This document shows, one piece after another, positions 27,092 to 36,007 of a stretch of 64,000 nt of DNA. The position numbers were made by a program, and so were the translations under genes. The DNA lies in NCBI RefSeq assembly GCF_004762045.1, contig NZ_SJOM01000007.1, forward strand, positions 2,725,655 to 2,789,654. The letters are read 5' to 3'. The stretch comes from Mycobacterium sp. DL99 (GTDB lineage: Bacteria > Actinomycetota > Actinomycetes > Mycobacteriales > Mycobacteriaceae). Position 1 is the stretch's first letter, and every line of letters starts with the position of its first letter. The notes below the pieces were generated by a model. That model worked only from the letters and a program-made list of their open reading frames with translations, ran no database searches and was not told the origin of the DNA.

Positions 27092-28117
27092 ATGGGTGTC
27101 TTGAAGAAGGCGACGATCTGTCAGGTCTACGACAAGAAGACCGGACCTCCGCCTGCTGGAGCACAAACCGACCCGGTCGAGGTGCAGTTCAATCCGACGA
27201 CGTTGAAACTGCAGTACACCAACGAGTCGACCGGTGGAGCCACCACCAAGGCGCCGAACCGGCAGAACGCGGCACAAGGCAACGCCGTGCTGTCGCTGGA
27301 TCTGGAGTACGACACCGCGGAGGGCGACGAGAACGGCCAGCCCCTCGATGTTCGGGAAAAGACGAAACACATCGTCGCTTTGGTACGCCCCCCGAAGGGA
27401 TCCAAGGGCGCGCCACCGCCCCGCATCAAATTCGTCTGGGGCAAGCTGAGTTTCGAAGGCAATGTCACCAGCCTCACCGAAGATCTCGACTACTTCGACG
27501 ATCAAGGACGGGCACTGCGCTGCAAGCTGAGCTTGTCGATCAAAGAGCAGGATCTCCGGTTGCAGCTCTCGCCGGCCGACGCTGATGCCGAGGCCGCGAC
27601 CAAGCCCGGGCAGAACACCACGAACGGCACGCCTGGGTCCGCGCCGACCAAGAGACCGGTCCAGACGACGCCGGCCAAAGCGGGTGAGAGCGTGCAGCAG
27701 GCGCTGACCCGGCTCAACGCCGACCCGGCAACGTGGCGGACGGCCATGGCCGGATTGACGAGCCCACTGGCGCTGTCCGCCGGTGCCCAATTGCAGCTCG
27801 GCGCCGATGTGTCGGTGGGCGCCGGCCTTTCGGGCGGCGTCGACGCGGCGGTATCCGTCGACGCGACCGGAGCGGTCGGGGCCGGCGCGGAGGTATCGGC
27901 CGGTTTCAGCCTCTCCGCCGCGGGCGGCATCGCACAAGCGGTCAACGTGCAGGCGTCGGCGAATGCCGATGCCGGCGTTGTCCGCGCACGTGCCGGTTTC
28001 GCCGTGCCGACGTCTGCCACGGTGTCGGCAGGGGCATCCCTGGACCTTGATCGTCGCGCTCAGACCTATGGCTGGTCGGTGCCGCTCAAGCCCCAGGTCA
28101 GGATTTGGACAGCGTAA
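27092..28117 (+). CDS. CIS tube-adaptor/baseplate protein (Pvc7-like)
   Basis: A 341-residue protein. The N-terminal ~160 residues match the contractile injection system tube/adaptor domain (DPVEVQFNPTTLKLQYTNES near 29-48, then a FVWGKLSFEGNVTSL segment). In PVC and AFP this protein links the tube to the spike and in phages carries a LysM domain. Here, instead of a clear LysM, residues ~190-315 are a low-complexity Ala/Gly/Val/Ser stretch with repeated SAGA, VSVGAGLS and SVDATGAVGAG elements. That tail is odd and may be an extended linker or beta-rich repeat. It starts one base after the tube 2 stop. Confidence 0.83.
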   Translation: MGVLKKATICQVYDKKTGPPPAGAQTDPVEVQFNPTTLKLQYTNESTGGATTKAPNRQNAAQGNAVLSLDLEYDTAEGDENGQPLDVREKTKHIVALVRPPKGSKGAPPPRIKFVWGKLSFEGNVTSLTEDLDYFDDQGRALRCKLSLSIKEQDLRLQLSPADADAEAATKPGQNTTNGTPGSAPTKRPVQTTPAKAGESVQQALTRLNADPATWRTAMAGLTSPLALSAGAQLQLGADVSVGAGLSGGVDAAVSVDATGAVGAGAEVSAGFSLSAAGGIAQAVNVQASANADAGVVRARAGFAVPTSATVSAGASLDLDRRAQTYGWSVPLKPQVRIWTA

Positions 28118-28293
28118 TGACCGTGCATGTCAACGAGATTCACACCGACGTGAGCGCCTCGTCGTCCGGTGGCGGACCGGCCGCGGGTGCGGCGCAGGGC
28201 GGCGGCCGATCCAGCGATGACGTCTGGCACGAGTCTCGGGACCGTGCCGACTGGCTGGCACTTCGGGTACGGGCGGAGGCGTTCAGTGACTGA
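28117..28293 (+). CDS. Small CIS protein, DUF5908-like
   Basis: A 58-residue protein whose ATG overlaps the previous stop (TAATG) and whose end overlaps the next start by eight bases. It begins MTVHVNEIHTDV, followed by a Ser/Gly/Ala linker and a charged, probably helical C-terminus (WLALRVRAEAF). Short proteins of the DUF5908 type, with a beta-strand start of the form xIxEIxIxV, occur at this position in other eCIS loci. The tight overlaps on both sides make a real gene likely. The role is unknown; a hub or chaperone peptide is possible. Confidence 0.65.
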   Translation: MTVHVNEIHTDVSASSSGGGPAAGAAQGGGRSSDDVWHESRDRADWLALRVRAEAFSD

Positions 28294-29368
28294 ACCTGCG
28301 ATCAGCTTCGGCACCCCGGTGTTCACGGTAAAGGGCGAACCGGTCCCTGACCTGGCGCGTGACTGCGTCAAGATGGAGATCGACGAGGGTGTCGAAGGAC
28401 TCAAGACGTTGCGGCTGTACCTGAATGCCGCCGGACCGGGTGCTCCTGGGCCGCCCGAAAAAATGCAGTATCTGGATGGCCGACAGGTCGATTTCGGGGT
28501 GGCGCTCCAGGTGGCGATAGGGCCCCGCAGTGGTCAACGCGTCGCGTTCGACGGGGTCATCTCGGCGATCGAGGCCGTCTTCGCCGATGCCCAACCACCT
28601 TTGGTGGTGGTCAGTGCCGAGGACATGTTCATGCGCTTGCGGATGACCCGACGCTCGCACACCTACACCGACGCGACCGATGCCGACATCGTCGATGAGA
28701 TCGCCCGGTTCCACGGGTTGCGGGCCGAGGTCGATGCCGACGGACCCCGCTACGACGTGGTGCAGCAGTTGAATCAGAGTGATCTCGCGTTCCTGCGTGA
28801 GCGGGCCCGACTGACCCGAGCCGAGCTGTGGTGTGACGGCAACGTGCTGCACTACGCGTCCCGGACCAGGCGAAACGGCACCAAGCTGACCCTGGTCCAG
28901 AGCAACGAGCTGCTCGGGATCCGGCTCTGTGCCGATCTGGCACACCAGCGCACCGAGGTGGTGGTGACCGGCTATGACGCCCGGACCGCCGAGACCATCG
29001 AGGAGAGAGCGGATTCCGCCGTGGTGGCTGCCGAGGCCGCACCCGGTCGGGTGGGCCCCGATGCGCTGGAGAAGGCGCTCGGCGCAAGTGTGTCCCTGCG
29101 GGTCCGCGAAGTGGCGTTGAACTCGGCGGAGGCCGCCGCGTATGCCAAGGCCGAAATGCTGAGGCGGGCGCGGGGCTTTGTCACGGTGATGGGCACGACC
29201 CGGGGGACACCCGATATGACGGTCGGCAGCATCCTCGATCTGCGCGCCGTCGGTACCGCCTTCGAGGGCGGTGGCTACTACGTGACGCGGGTACAACACG
29301 CCTTCGACCTGGAACGCGGTCTGCGCACCCATTTCGAGGCCGAACGGTCCACTGTCAACCTGGCGTGA
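28286..29368 (+). CDS. Baseplate hub protein, gpD/VgrG-N-like (Pvc8-like)
   Basis: A 360-residue protein of the phage late-control D / T4 gp27-like family. Early segments include FTVKGEPVPDLARD and LRLYLNAAGPG. A middle block has MRLRMTRRSHTYTDATDADIVDEIARFHGL and QQLNQSDLAFLRERARLTRAELWCDG, a classic hub signature. The C-terminal GTTRGTPDMTVGSILDLRAVG and GGYYVTRVQHAFD are also typical. Trimeric hubs of this family join the tube to the spike. The start is GTG 28286, inside the end of the small upstream gene. Confidence 0.88.
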   Translation: MTEPAISFGTPVFTVKGEPVPDLARDCVKMEIDEGVEGLKTLRLYLNAAGPGAPGPPEKMQYLDGRQVDFGVALQVAIGPRSGQRVAFDGVISAIEAVFADAQPPLVVVSAEDMFMRLRMTRRSHTYTDATDADIVDEIARFHGLRAEVDADGPRYDVVQQLNQSDLAFLRERARLTRAELWCDGNVLHYASRTRRNGTKLTLVQSNELLGIRLCADLAHQRTEVVVTGYDARTAETIEERADSAVVAAEAAPGRVGPDALEKALGASVSLRVREVALNSAEAAAYAKAEMLRRARGFVTVMGTTRGTPDMTVGSILDLRAVGTAFEGGGYYVTRVQHAFDLERGLRTHFEAERSTVNLA

Positions 29369-29442
29369 TGCGGCGACGCTGTGGTGACGCGGCCGGGCGA
29401 TCATCGACGGTAACGCGCGTGTAGTCGAGACGAGGTGGGACA

Positions 29443-30111
29443 GTGGCACTTCCGATGCCCGACGACGGTATGGCGCCGGGTTACTTCGGTGTCTACCCGG
29501 CGATCGTCACCGATATTGTGGACGATGACCAGTTGGGTCGGATCCAGGTTCGATTCCCGACGCTGGGGCGCGCCGGCGATCGTGACGTGCGGGCCTGGGC
29601 GACCTTGTGCTCGCCGTATGCCGACGACGATCAGGGCTTGCAGGTACTGCCCGAAGTCGGCAGTCAGGTGGTCGTCGCGTTCGAGGCGGGCAACTTCCGC
29701 CGGCCCTACATCATCGGCGCGGCCTGGCACGGCAAGGCCGCCGAACCCAGAAAACCTGCCAGGGCGAACGACATCAGGGTTCTGCGATCCCGCCGCGGCA
29801 GTGAACTGGAATTCGACGATCAGGCCGGTGCGGAGAAGGTCAGCATCACGATGGAGAGCGGGCACAAGGTCGTGCTCGACAACTCCGCCGGCGACATCAC
29901 CATCCGCCACCAGAACGGCAGCAGCATCGTGCTCGATCGGGTCGGCAACGTGTCTGTACACGCCAATGTGATGGTGAAGGTGGATGCACCCCAGGTGCTG
30001 GTCGACACCGCAACGGCGACCTTCACCAACACCATCGTGTGCCAGACGATCACCGCAGGTGCGTTCGTCATCTCACCGGCATACACCCCGGGCGTGGGAA
30101 ACCTGCTGTGA
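29443..30111 (+). CDS. Baseplate spike protein, gp5/gpV-like with OB fold and beta-helix
   Basis: A 222-residue protein. Residues ~15-95 are a gp5/VgrG-type OB fold: GVYPAIVTDIVDDDQLGRIQVRFP and QVLPEVGSQVVVAFEAGNFRRPYIIG. The rest has the alternating pattern of a triple-stranded beta-helix (SITMESGHKVVLDNSAGDI, SIVLDRVGNVSVHANVMVKV). It should trimerise into the membrane-piercing spike below the hub. GAGGTGGG supports the GTG 29443 start. Hub and spike are separate genes here, as in P2 phage, rather than fused as in VgrG. No PAAR tip motif is present in it. Confidence 0.88.
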   Translation: MALPMPDDGMAPGYFGVYPAIVTDIVDDDQLGRIQVRFPTLGRAGDRDVRAWATLCSPYADDDQGLQVLPEVGSQVVVAFEAGNFRRPYIIGAAWHGKAAEPRKPARANDIRVLRSRRGSELEFDDQAGAEKVSITMESGHKVVLDNSAGDITIRHQNGSSIVLDRVGNVSVHANVMVKVDAPQVLVDTATATFTNTIVCQTITAGAFVISPAYTPGVGNLL

Positions 30112-31649
30112 CCACCGAGGCCGGGTTCCAGATTCGGGCGCCCTGGTATGTCCGCGAGTCCGGAACCTTCGGGCTGCGCGATGCCAGGTCACTACGGCCC
30201 AGCATCCAGATGTATTCCGGCAGTGACTTCGTCGACCACATCATGGCGGACGCCTCGGTCTATCTGACCCCGAAACCCGAGGACTACTGGGGATATCCCG
30301 TTCCGGTGAGCCCGTTCGGGACGGGACGTTCGCGGTTGTCCACCTACAAGATGATGCGCACCAAACTGCGCAAGCTTTTCCAGCCCAATCACGATCGCTT
30401 CTACGCCGTCACCGTCGAGGTGTTCTGCGATCAACCCGGCCTGCCGCGGGCGGGCGGGCACGACGACATTCAGGTGTCGTTTGCGATGCGCCGCCAGGTC
30501 GTGTCCTTTGCAGACGACGGCAAGTCGGTGCGCAAACTGGCCGCCGCACTTGTCAGTTCAGCGGCCAAGGTGGCGATCACCCCCGACATGGAAGATCCCG
30601 ACCTACGCGAGGTGTGGTGGAGTGACAAGGCGGCCGGCGAATTCGCGGCGCAGAACCGACTGCTCATCGATGCGGTCACGCCGCAATCAGATCGGGAAGC
30701 CTGGGTGAAAACCGGGCAGTCGGGAGAGTGGAAGCCGTGTGACGGCAAGGGGCCGATTCCCGATGAGCAGACCTTCACCATGTGGCGGCTGCCGGCGCGC
30801 AAGGACGATTGTGCGGCGGCCGGGACCCGGTCCCTGTGGTTCGGCATCATCCCGACGTACTCGTCAGACCACGGAACGAGCAACGACGGCAAGGACTTCG
30901 GGCCGAAACTCGACGAGCACGGAATATACGAGATCGTTGCATTCGTCACCCGCAAACCGGCGCGCGGCCACGAGCATTGCCCGCCGAAAATCTGGTTCAG
31001 CACCCCCAGCGAGCCCTTCAAACTGGCGGCTCCGATGGACCCGGACGGAACGAAGAACCGGGTTATCTCCATCTCTGTTCCGGATTTTCGCGCCCTGGCA
31101 GCGCGCGCCGGACAACCGATGGGGCCCGGCGGGCTACGGATTTCGACGCCGCCCCGGTCGCAGATGGTCTTCAATCCGCTCGGCGGGATCCCCAAGCCGA
31201 AACAGGGAAACATCGGAGCCGGTGGCGGTATCTGTTTCTTCGCGTTTGAATTGTTCTTCATCGTTGCGCTGTTTCTGTTCCTGATGTTCATGCCGATCAT
31301 CGTGTTCGCGTTCCAGCTGTGGTGGATGCTGGCGCTGCGATTCTGTATCCCCCCGTCGATATCGTTCAGTGCGCTGGCAACGGCCGCAGCGAAGGGTGAG
31401 TTGGACATCGCTGCCAACGCCGACTTGCGATTCCAGGTCGAGTTGGCGTTCGGGGCCGGTTTCATCGACGAGGCCGGCACGAAGAGCACCGGTTGGTACG
31501 ACGCCTTCAAGGAGGCGAAGCCTGCTGGTACCGAGCGGAATACGTTGGTCAGTGATGTCGCACTGGCGGCCGATCCCGCCGCCGGGGTCATCGAGCCTCC
31601 CGCGCCGCCGGGGACCGACTCCCTCAAGGACCCGTTGTGTGGTCGGTGA
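30108..31649 (+). CDS. CIS-associated protein with long hydrophobic hairpin (possible membrane anchor)
   Basis: A 513-residue protein of unknown family. Residues ~1-350 are soluble and rich in Trp and Pro (QIRAPWYVRESGTFGLR, PDLREVWWSDKAAGEF, LWFGIIPTYSSDHG). Residues 375-414 are almost entirely hydrophobic and long enough for two short or one very long membrane segment, with a central MP break. A soluble tail of about 95 residues follows. GTG 30108 overlaps the spike gene stop and its own stop overlaps the next gene. Streptomyces CIS particles depend on a membrane protein reported as CisA, so this could be a functional counterpart. That link is inference from context and topology only. Confidence 0.6.
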   Translation: MTTEAGFQIRAPWYVRESGTFGLRDARSLRPSIQMYSGSDFVDHIMADASVYLTPKPEDYWGYPVPVSPFGTGRSRLSTYKMMRTKLRKLFQPNHDRFYAVTVEVFCDQPGLPRAGGHDDIQVSFAMRRQVVSFADDGKSVRKLAAALVSSAAKVAITPDMEDPDLREVWWSDKAAGEFAAQNRLLIDAVTPQSDREAWVKTGQSGEWKPCDGKGPIPDEQTFTMWRLPARKDDCAAAGTRSLWFGIIPTYSSDHGTSNDGKDFGPKLDEHGIYEIVAFVTRKPARGHEHCPPKIWFSTPSEPFKLAAPMDPDGTKNRVISISVPDFRALAARAGQPMGPGGLRISTPPRSQMVFNPLGGIPKPKQGNIGAGGGICFFAFELFFIVALFLFLMFMPIIVFAFQLWWMLALRFCIPPSISFSALATAAAKGELDIAANADLRFQVELAFGAGFIDEAGTKSTGWYDAFKEAKPAGTERNTLVSDVALAADPAAGVIEPPAPPGTDSLKDPLCGR

Positions 31650-34600
31650 GTGGTGACCGCCGCCCACCTGACAGCGCTCCACCACGACAAGCCGGCGTCG
31701 ATTCACTCGCTGGTTCGGCCCCACGGGCCGACCGGTCGAGCGCCCTCGCGCACGATGTCGCGCACGTCGTTCCGCAGCCATCGCACGGGCGTTCGGCCAC
31801 CGAGATCGAGGCTGACGCGATAGCCGACCGGGTTGTGCAACCGGACGCGTCCCGCCAGACGAGTGCTTCGCTCGGTCCGGTGCTCGAGTCGGTACGAGCG
31901 GTCACCGGTGTCGACATCGGGAACACGCGACTGCATGACGCGCCGCATCTCACCCGAACTCTGCGGGTTCAGGCGTTCACCCGCGGCTCGGACATCTTCA
32001 CCGGCGGCCGCGCCAGTGGGCGCGTGCTTGCGCATGAAGCCGCCCACGTGGCACAACAGGTGGGGCGCGGAGTGCGCAGGGTCGACGGGTGGTCGGACCC
32101 CACCATCTCGACGCTGACTGCGCCGGAAGTGGCAGGTTGGACCGATGCCCAGGTGCGCGAAGGGCTGGCGTTGATCCTCGACCAGATCGCGCCGGTGAAT
32201 CGCAGTGTGCCGGAAGGGGACCCGGATACCGAGCATGAGAACCTCCGGCTGCTGGTCGTCGCCGCGATCACCCGCCAGATCGGTATCTCGGATGATCTCC
32301 TGGCCCGCTTGCCGGTGCTCTACGGCCCGCCGACCGCGAACGTCGCCGAGATCCTCGCCCGTATCGATTTCCTCGGCGCGATGCTGAACGTCGGATTTCC
32401 CACCGAGGCGAAGACCGTCGCGGACCGGCTCAACGACTATCGTCAGCTTCTCCCGTGGCTCGACACCCCGGGCCTGCAGCAGGCCAGAAGCGACGTCGAC
32501 GCCAGTGCCGTGGCGGTCGAGACGGCGGCGCGGATACACAGGCTCGCAGTCGATCCCGGTGGCGGCAATGCGTCATTCTCCGCCTCCGTGGTGGCAGTGA
32601 ACGGTGCCATCACCCGGATGATCGGCGGAATTCTGACGCCGCAACTGTCCACATTGGTTGCGGACGTGGAGACCGCCCGTGACGCCTGGCTGGAACAGAT
32701 CGCGGACTCATTCGCCAGGACGATCAACGACGTGAGCCAAAAGATCTCCACACCAATCGATCCCGAGGGATACGGCAAGTTCTCCACGGGGCTGCGGTAC
32801 AACGCCGTCCGCCCGCAACGGGACACCATCGCGGACCTGGAATCTGAGCGGGACACCGTGACGGCGGGGCTCGAGAAACTGGTCACCGACCACCCGTCGC
32901 CGTCAGCACCGCTCGAAGAGCGGCTGGGCTATGTCGTGACGAAAGGGCCCCTTCTCGACGACCTGTGCGCACGCGCGGAGAACATCCTGATGGGCGTTGC
33001 TCTGTGCGAGCAGGGTGAGGTGCTGGCCGAGGCGATGTGGGAGACCGAAGGGGATTTCAAGTCGGTCACCGTCATGACGAAGTTGTCCGCAGCGCTGTTC
33101 AACCTGGTCCGCCGCGGCCACGGCGCCGCAGACCGGGCCGAGGTCCGCCGGCAGGCCGAGGAGGCCTTCGCCGGGGCGGGCGATCGTGCCGATACCCTGC
33201 GCTTTGCCCAACGGATGGTGGTCTGGATCGCCAATATCGGTGCGACCTTGCTGGGGATCGGTGCGATGCGTGCGGTGATGGCGGTTCCGGCGATCGCGGG
33301 GCTCGGCCGGACCGGGGCGACGATCATCGGCTCGCTGGCATTCACCGGTACGCGGTTGGCGATCACGGCCAATCAGGGGCGTCCGGTCACCCTCGGCGGA
33401 CTCCTAGAGGACGCAGCCAAGGACTACCTCCTGCTGCGTCTGCTCGGCGGGGTGGATGCCCGTATCGCGGCACGGGTCGGCGATACGGGGCTGCTCGCCG
33501 GCGCCGCACGACTCGGCGGTACCTACGGCACTCTGGTGGGTTGGACGCTGACGTGGAATGCGCTGCAGCCCGGCACCCCTGGTCCAACGGGCGCGAAAAC
33601 AGCGTCGACCGGCGAGGTGCTGGTCCATACTGGGGTCGACCTGGCGCTGTTCATGATCGCTGAAGCGTTGGTGCGCGCCCCGGTGCTTCCCGCCGGGGAG
33701 ACCACAATTCAGCGCGATGCCGCCGCCTCCAAACAAGCTCGTCTGGAATGGGAGTCGTTGCGCAAACAGCTGCAGGCCGGCGGCGAAGCGCTTCGGAAGT
33801 GGCTGAATGGACCGCGTGACAACGTCGCGGCCGGCGACAAGTCCATCGTCGGGGTGGTCGAGCTGCTCGGCCGCACCAAAGGTCTGCACGCGCGGTTCGC
33901 CGAACTCGGTGAGATCACGGCTGCGCAGCGGGCCCAGCTCGACGGCCATGCCGACGCGATGTTGGAAACCGTGCGCAATGCCCGTGACGAGGTACGGATG
34001 GACGTGCGCAGTGCCGGTCCCGAGAGCTGGTCCTACCGAGGATCGGCCGAGAACATCGCGGCTTACCTCGAGCGTCTGAGAACGCAGGGCAGACTGACCG
34101 AGGTCACGCCCGCAGGTAACAACATCTTCTCGGTCCGTGACTCCGACGGCACGATTCAGTGGTTCTTCCCTGCTGGGACAGGGCCGCCGGTGGTTTTCGA
34201 CGCAGTCGCCGACGCTGTGAAAGTCTCCGCGCCCGATGTGCCCGACGTGATCCGCGGCAAGGCGATCACGCATCTACGCGGCGCGAAGTGGGGCGACCTC
34301 GGTACCTTCGCCGGCAGCTTGCGGCCCGGACGTGGCTCAGGCTTCGTCGGGTGGGCCGCGCGCGCCGACGCGGGCCGGGCATTGGCCGACAACAAGCTGC
34401 CGATGCCCGTTGTCCGGGTGCTGGCTGAAGGGCCGCCCCAGCAGCTGGCTCCGATTGCGCGCGGCGACGCCACCGTCCTGCCCGAGTGGTATCGGCAGTG
34501 GAGTTCCGTGCATCCGGATAAGCCGGCGCAGGAATTCGTCACGGCCATGACGGACATGATCGCGTGGCGGGGCAGCCTGGAGGGGCTCAGCACGTGGGAG

Positions 34601-35965
34601 ATCGGCAGCGTGATGAGCCGTCGTGAATACGCGATCGTCCCGCACGAGCTCGCGCTCACGCCACCGGTGGCCAGCATGGGGGTGCCGGGCGCCAAGACCT
34701 CGGTGTACACGCCGGATATCCTGGGACAGTTGAAGAACGAGGCGGTCGCGGGCGCGCAGTACCACGATGCCATGCGCTATGACGCACATTTCGTCGTGGA
34801 GATCGTGGACGGCCGGATAGCGCGCTTGTTCGAGATCAAGCCCGACGGCACCATCGTCCGTCGCGTTCCCGTGGCCGAACACCTGGCGACACTGCGCGAC
34901 ATCCTGGGCAAGGTCGAGGCGACCCGGGACGAAGCGTCGGCCCGAACCGAGCTGGCCCGGTCCGACCCGCTGCTCAAGGATCTTGATGCGTTACTGGATT
35001 TCCGCGAAGGCGTTCCGGCCAACGACATCCACCTGATGGACGCGCTTGCTCACCACCCGCTGAGAAATCCCAGCGGTCCGGCGCGGCCCGCGTTCGAGCC
35101 CACGGCCAAGCCTCGCAAACCCTCCGAAATCATGTCCGCGCTGAGCGATTTCGGTTTGGAACCGCACGAGATCGTGAGCTTCGGGGGCGAGGACGCCTCC
35201 ACTCTGGGGACCCGCTCGGCGGGACGAGTGGCACGGTTGGGCGAGCATTTCACCCCGGCCGATCTGAAGGCTCTGGGCAAGTTCCTCTGGGAATCCGACC
35301 TCGTGCTCAGCGACGCGATGGTCGATGCGTTGATCGGCAAGGTGGCGCCCGGTCGGCTGCCTTCAGCGTTGAAACACATCGAGATTGCGCTCGAGCATGC
35401 GGCCGCGACCGAGACCGCCTTCGATATGGAAGGCGCGCTCGGCGTTACGGAAACGGCGCCGCGGTCACCGCGCGATGACGCCGGTGACTTCCGGCGGGAG
35501 CCCGCCTGGCGGGTCGCCGAGCGGGAACTCGGGCCCGTCCTGGAGGCGATGTTCGGTCCGGGATGGGTGACGGGCCGGATCCAGGCTCCCGGGGCGCGAC
35601 CCGGCGAGACCCTGGGCAGCACGGTGCCCGAATACTATCGGCCTGATCCAAGTGGGCAGGGCGGCAGGTCTTTTGAAGTCAAGCGGTTCGATGTCGCCGA
35701 GCTCGGCATCGACCCCGATGGCCAGGTGACGGGTACACCGTCACAACGGTCCACCGACGCGCTGGCCCGGGCACGTCGGCAGGTCGAGGGGCGCCGCTGG
35801 GGAATGTCCGGATACGAGCAGAACATCGTCTTCAACGTGACAGGCCAAGGGATTCGGGACGTCGCCGCCGTCGGACGTCAGCTGCAGGCGCTGCTGGAGA
35901 CATCGATGGTGCGCTACGACAACGTATACGTGCAGAACGGAAATCAGTTGGTGCAGATCCAGTAG
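31646..35965 (+). CDS. Giant DUF4157 protein with hydrophobic region and candidate nuclease C-terminus: probable CIS toxin
   Basis: A 1,439-residue protein starting at GTG 31646, overlapping the previous stop. Residues ~45-140 are DUF4157, with H130-EAA-H134 (HEAAHVAQQ). A long helical part follows. A hydrophobic stretch at ~523-680 (WIANIGATLLGIGAMRAVM, GATIIGSLAF) could insert into a membrane. Two ExK sites occur: FEIK at E1063, and FEVK at E1344-x-K1346. The latter is preceded by a TVPEYYRPD segment with acidic E1329 and D1334, as in PD-(D/E)XK-type nuclease toxins. The architecture of N-terminal DUF4157, translocation-like middle and variable C-terminal domain matches polymorphic toxins. 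No immunity gene is obvious next to it. The nuclease reading is tentative. Confidence 0.65.
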   Translation: MSGDRRPPDSAPPRQAGVDSLAGSAPRADRSSALAHDVAHVVPQPSHGRSATEIEADAIADRVVQPDASRQTSASLGPVLESVRAVTGVDIGNTRLHDAPHLTRTLRVQAFTRGSDIFTGGRASGRVLAHEAAHVAQQVGRGVRRVDGWSDPTISTLTAPEVAGWTDAQVREGLALILDQIAPVNRSVPEGDPDTEHENLRLLVVAAITRQIGISDDLLARLPVLYGPPTANVAEILARIDFLGAMLNVGFPTEAKTVADRLNDYRQLLPWLDTPGLQQARSDVDASAVAVETAARIHRLAVDPGGGNASFSASVVAVNGAITRMIGGILTPQLSTLVADVETARDAWLEQIADSFARTINDVSQKISTPIDPEGYGKFSTGLRYNAVRPQRDTIADLESERDTVTAGLEKLVTDHPSPSAPLEERLGYVVTKGPLLDDLCARAENILMGVALCEQGEVLAEAMWETEGDFKSVTVMTKLSAALFNLVRRGHGAADRAEVRRQAEEAFAGAGDRADTLRFAQRMVVWIANIGATLLGIGAMRAVMAVPAIAGLGRTGATIIGSLAFTGTRLAITANQGRPVTLGGLLEDAAKDYLLLRLLGGVDARIAARVGDTGLLAGAARLGGTYGTLVGWTLTWNALQPGTPGPTGAKTASTGEVLVHTGVDLALFMIAEALVRAPVLPAGETTIQRDAAASKQARLEWESLRKQLQAGGEALRKWLNGPRDNVAAGDKSIVGVVELLGRTKGLHARFAELGEITAAQRAQLDGHADAMLETVRNARDEVRMDVRSAGPESWSYRGSAENIAAYLERLRTQGRLTEVTPAGNNIFSVRDSDGTIQWFFPAGTGPPVVFDAVADAVKVSAPDVPDVIRGKAITHLRGAKWGDLGTFAGSLRPGRGSGFVGWAARADAGRALADNKLPMPVVRVLAEGPPQQLAPIARGDATVLPEWYRQWSSVHPDKPAQEFVTAMTDMIAWRGSLEGLSTWEIGSVMSRREYAIVPHELALTPPVASMGVPGAKTSVYTPDILGQLKNEAVAGAQYHDAMRYDAHFVVEIVDGRIARLFEIKPDGTIVRRVPVAEHLATLRDILGKVEATRDEASARTELARSDPLLKDLDALLDFREGVPANDIHLMDALAHHPLRNPSGPARPAFEPTAKPRKPSEIMSALSDFGLEPHEIVSFGGEDASTLGTRSAGRVARLGEHFTPADLKALGKFLWESDLVLSDAMVDALIGKVAPGRLPSALKHIEIALEHAAATETAFDMEGALGVTETAPRSPRDDAGDFRREPAWRVAERELGPVLEAMFGPGWVTGRIQAPGARPGETLGSTVPEYYRPDPSGQGGRSFEVKRFDVAELGIDPDGQVTGTPSQRSTDALARARRQVEGRRWGMSGYEQNIVFNVTGQGIRDVAAVGRQLQALLETSMVRYDNVYVQNGNQLVQIQ

Positions 35966-36007
35966 TAGATAACGTTGCGGTGACGCGAGCTGAGGATCGT
36001 CCTTGGC

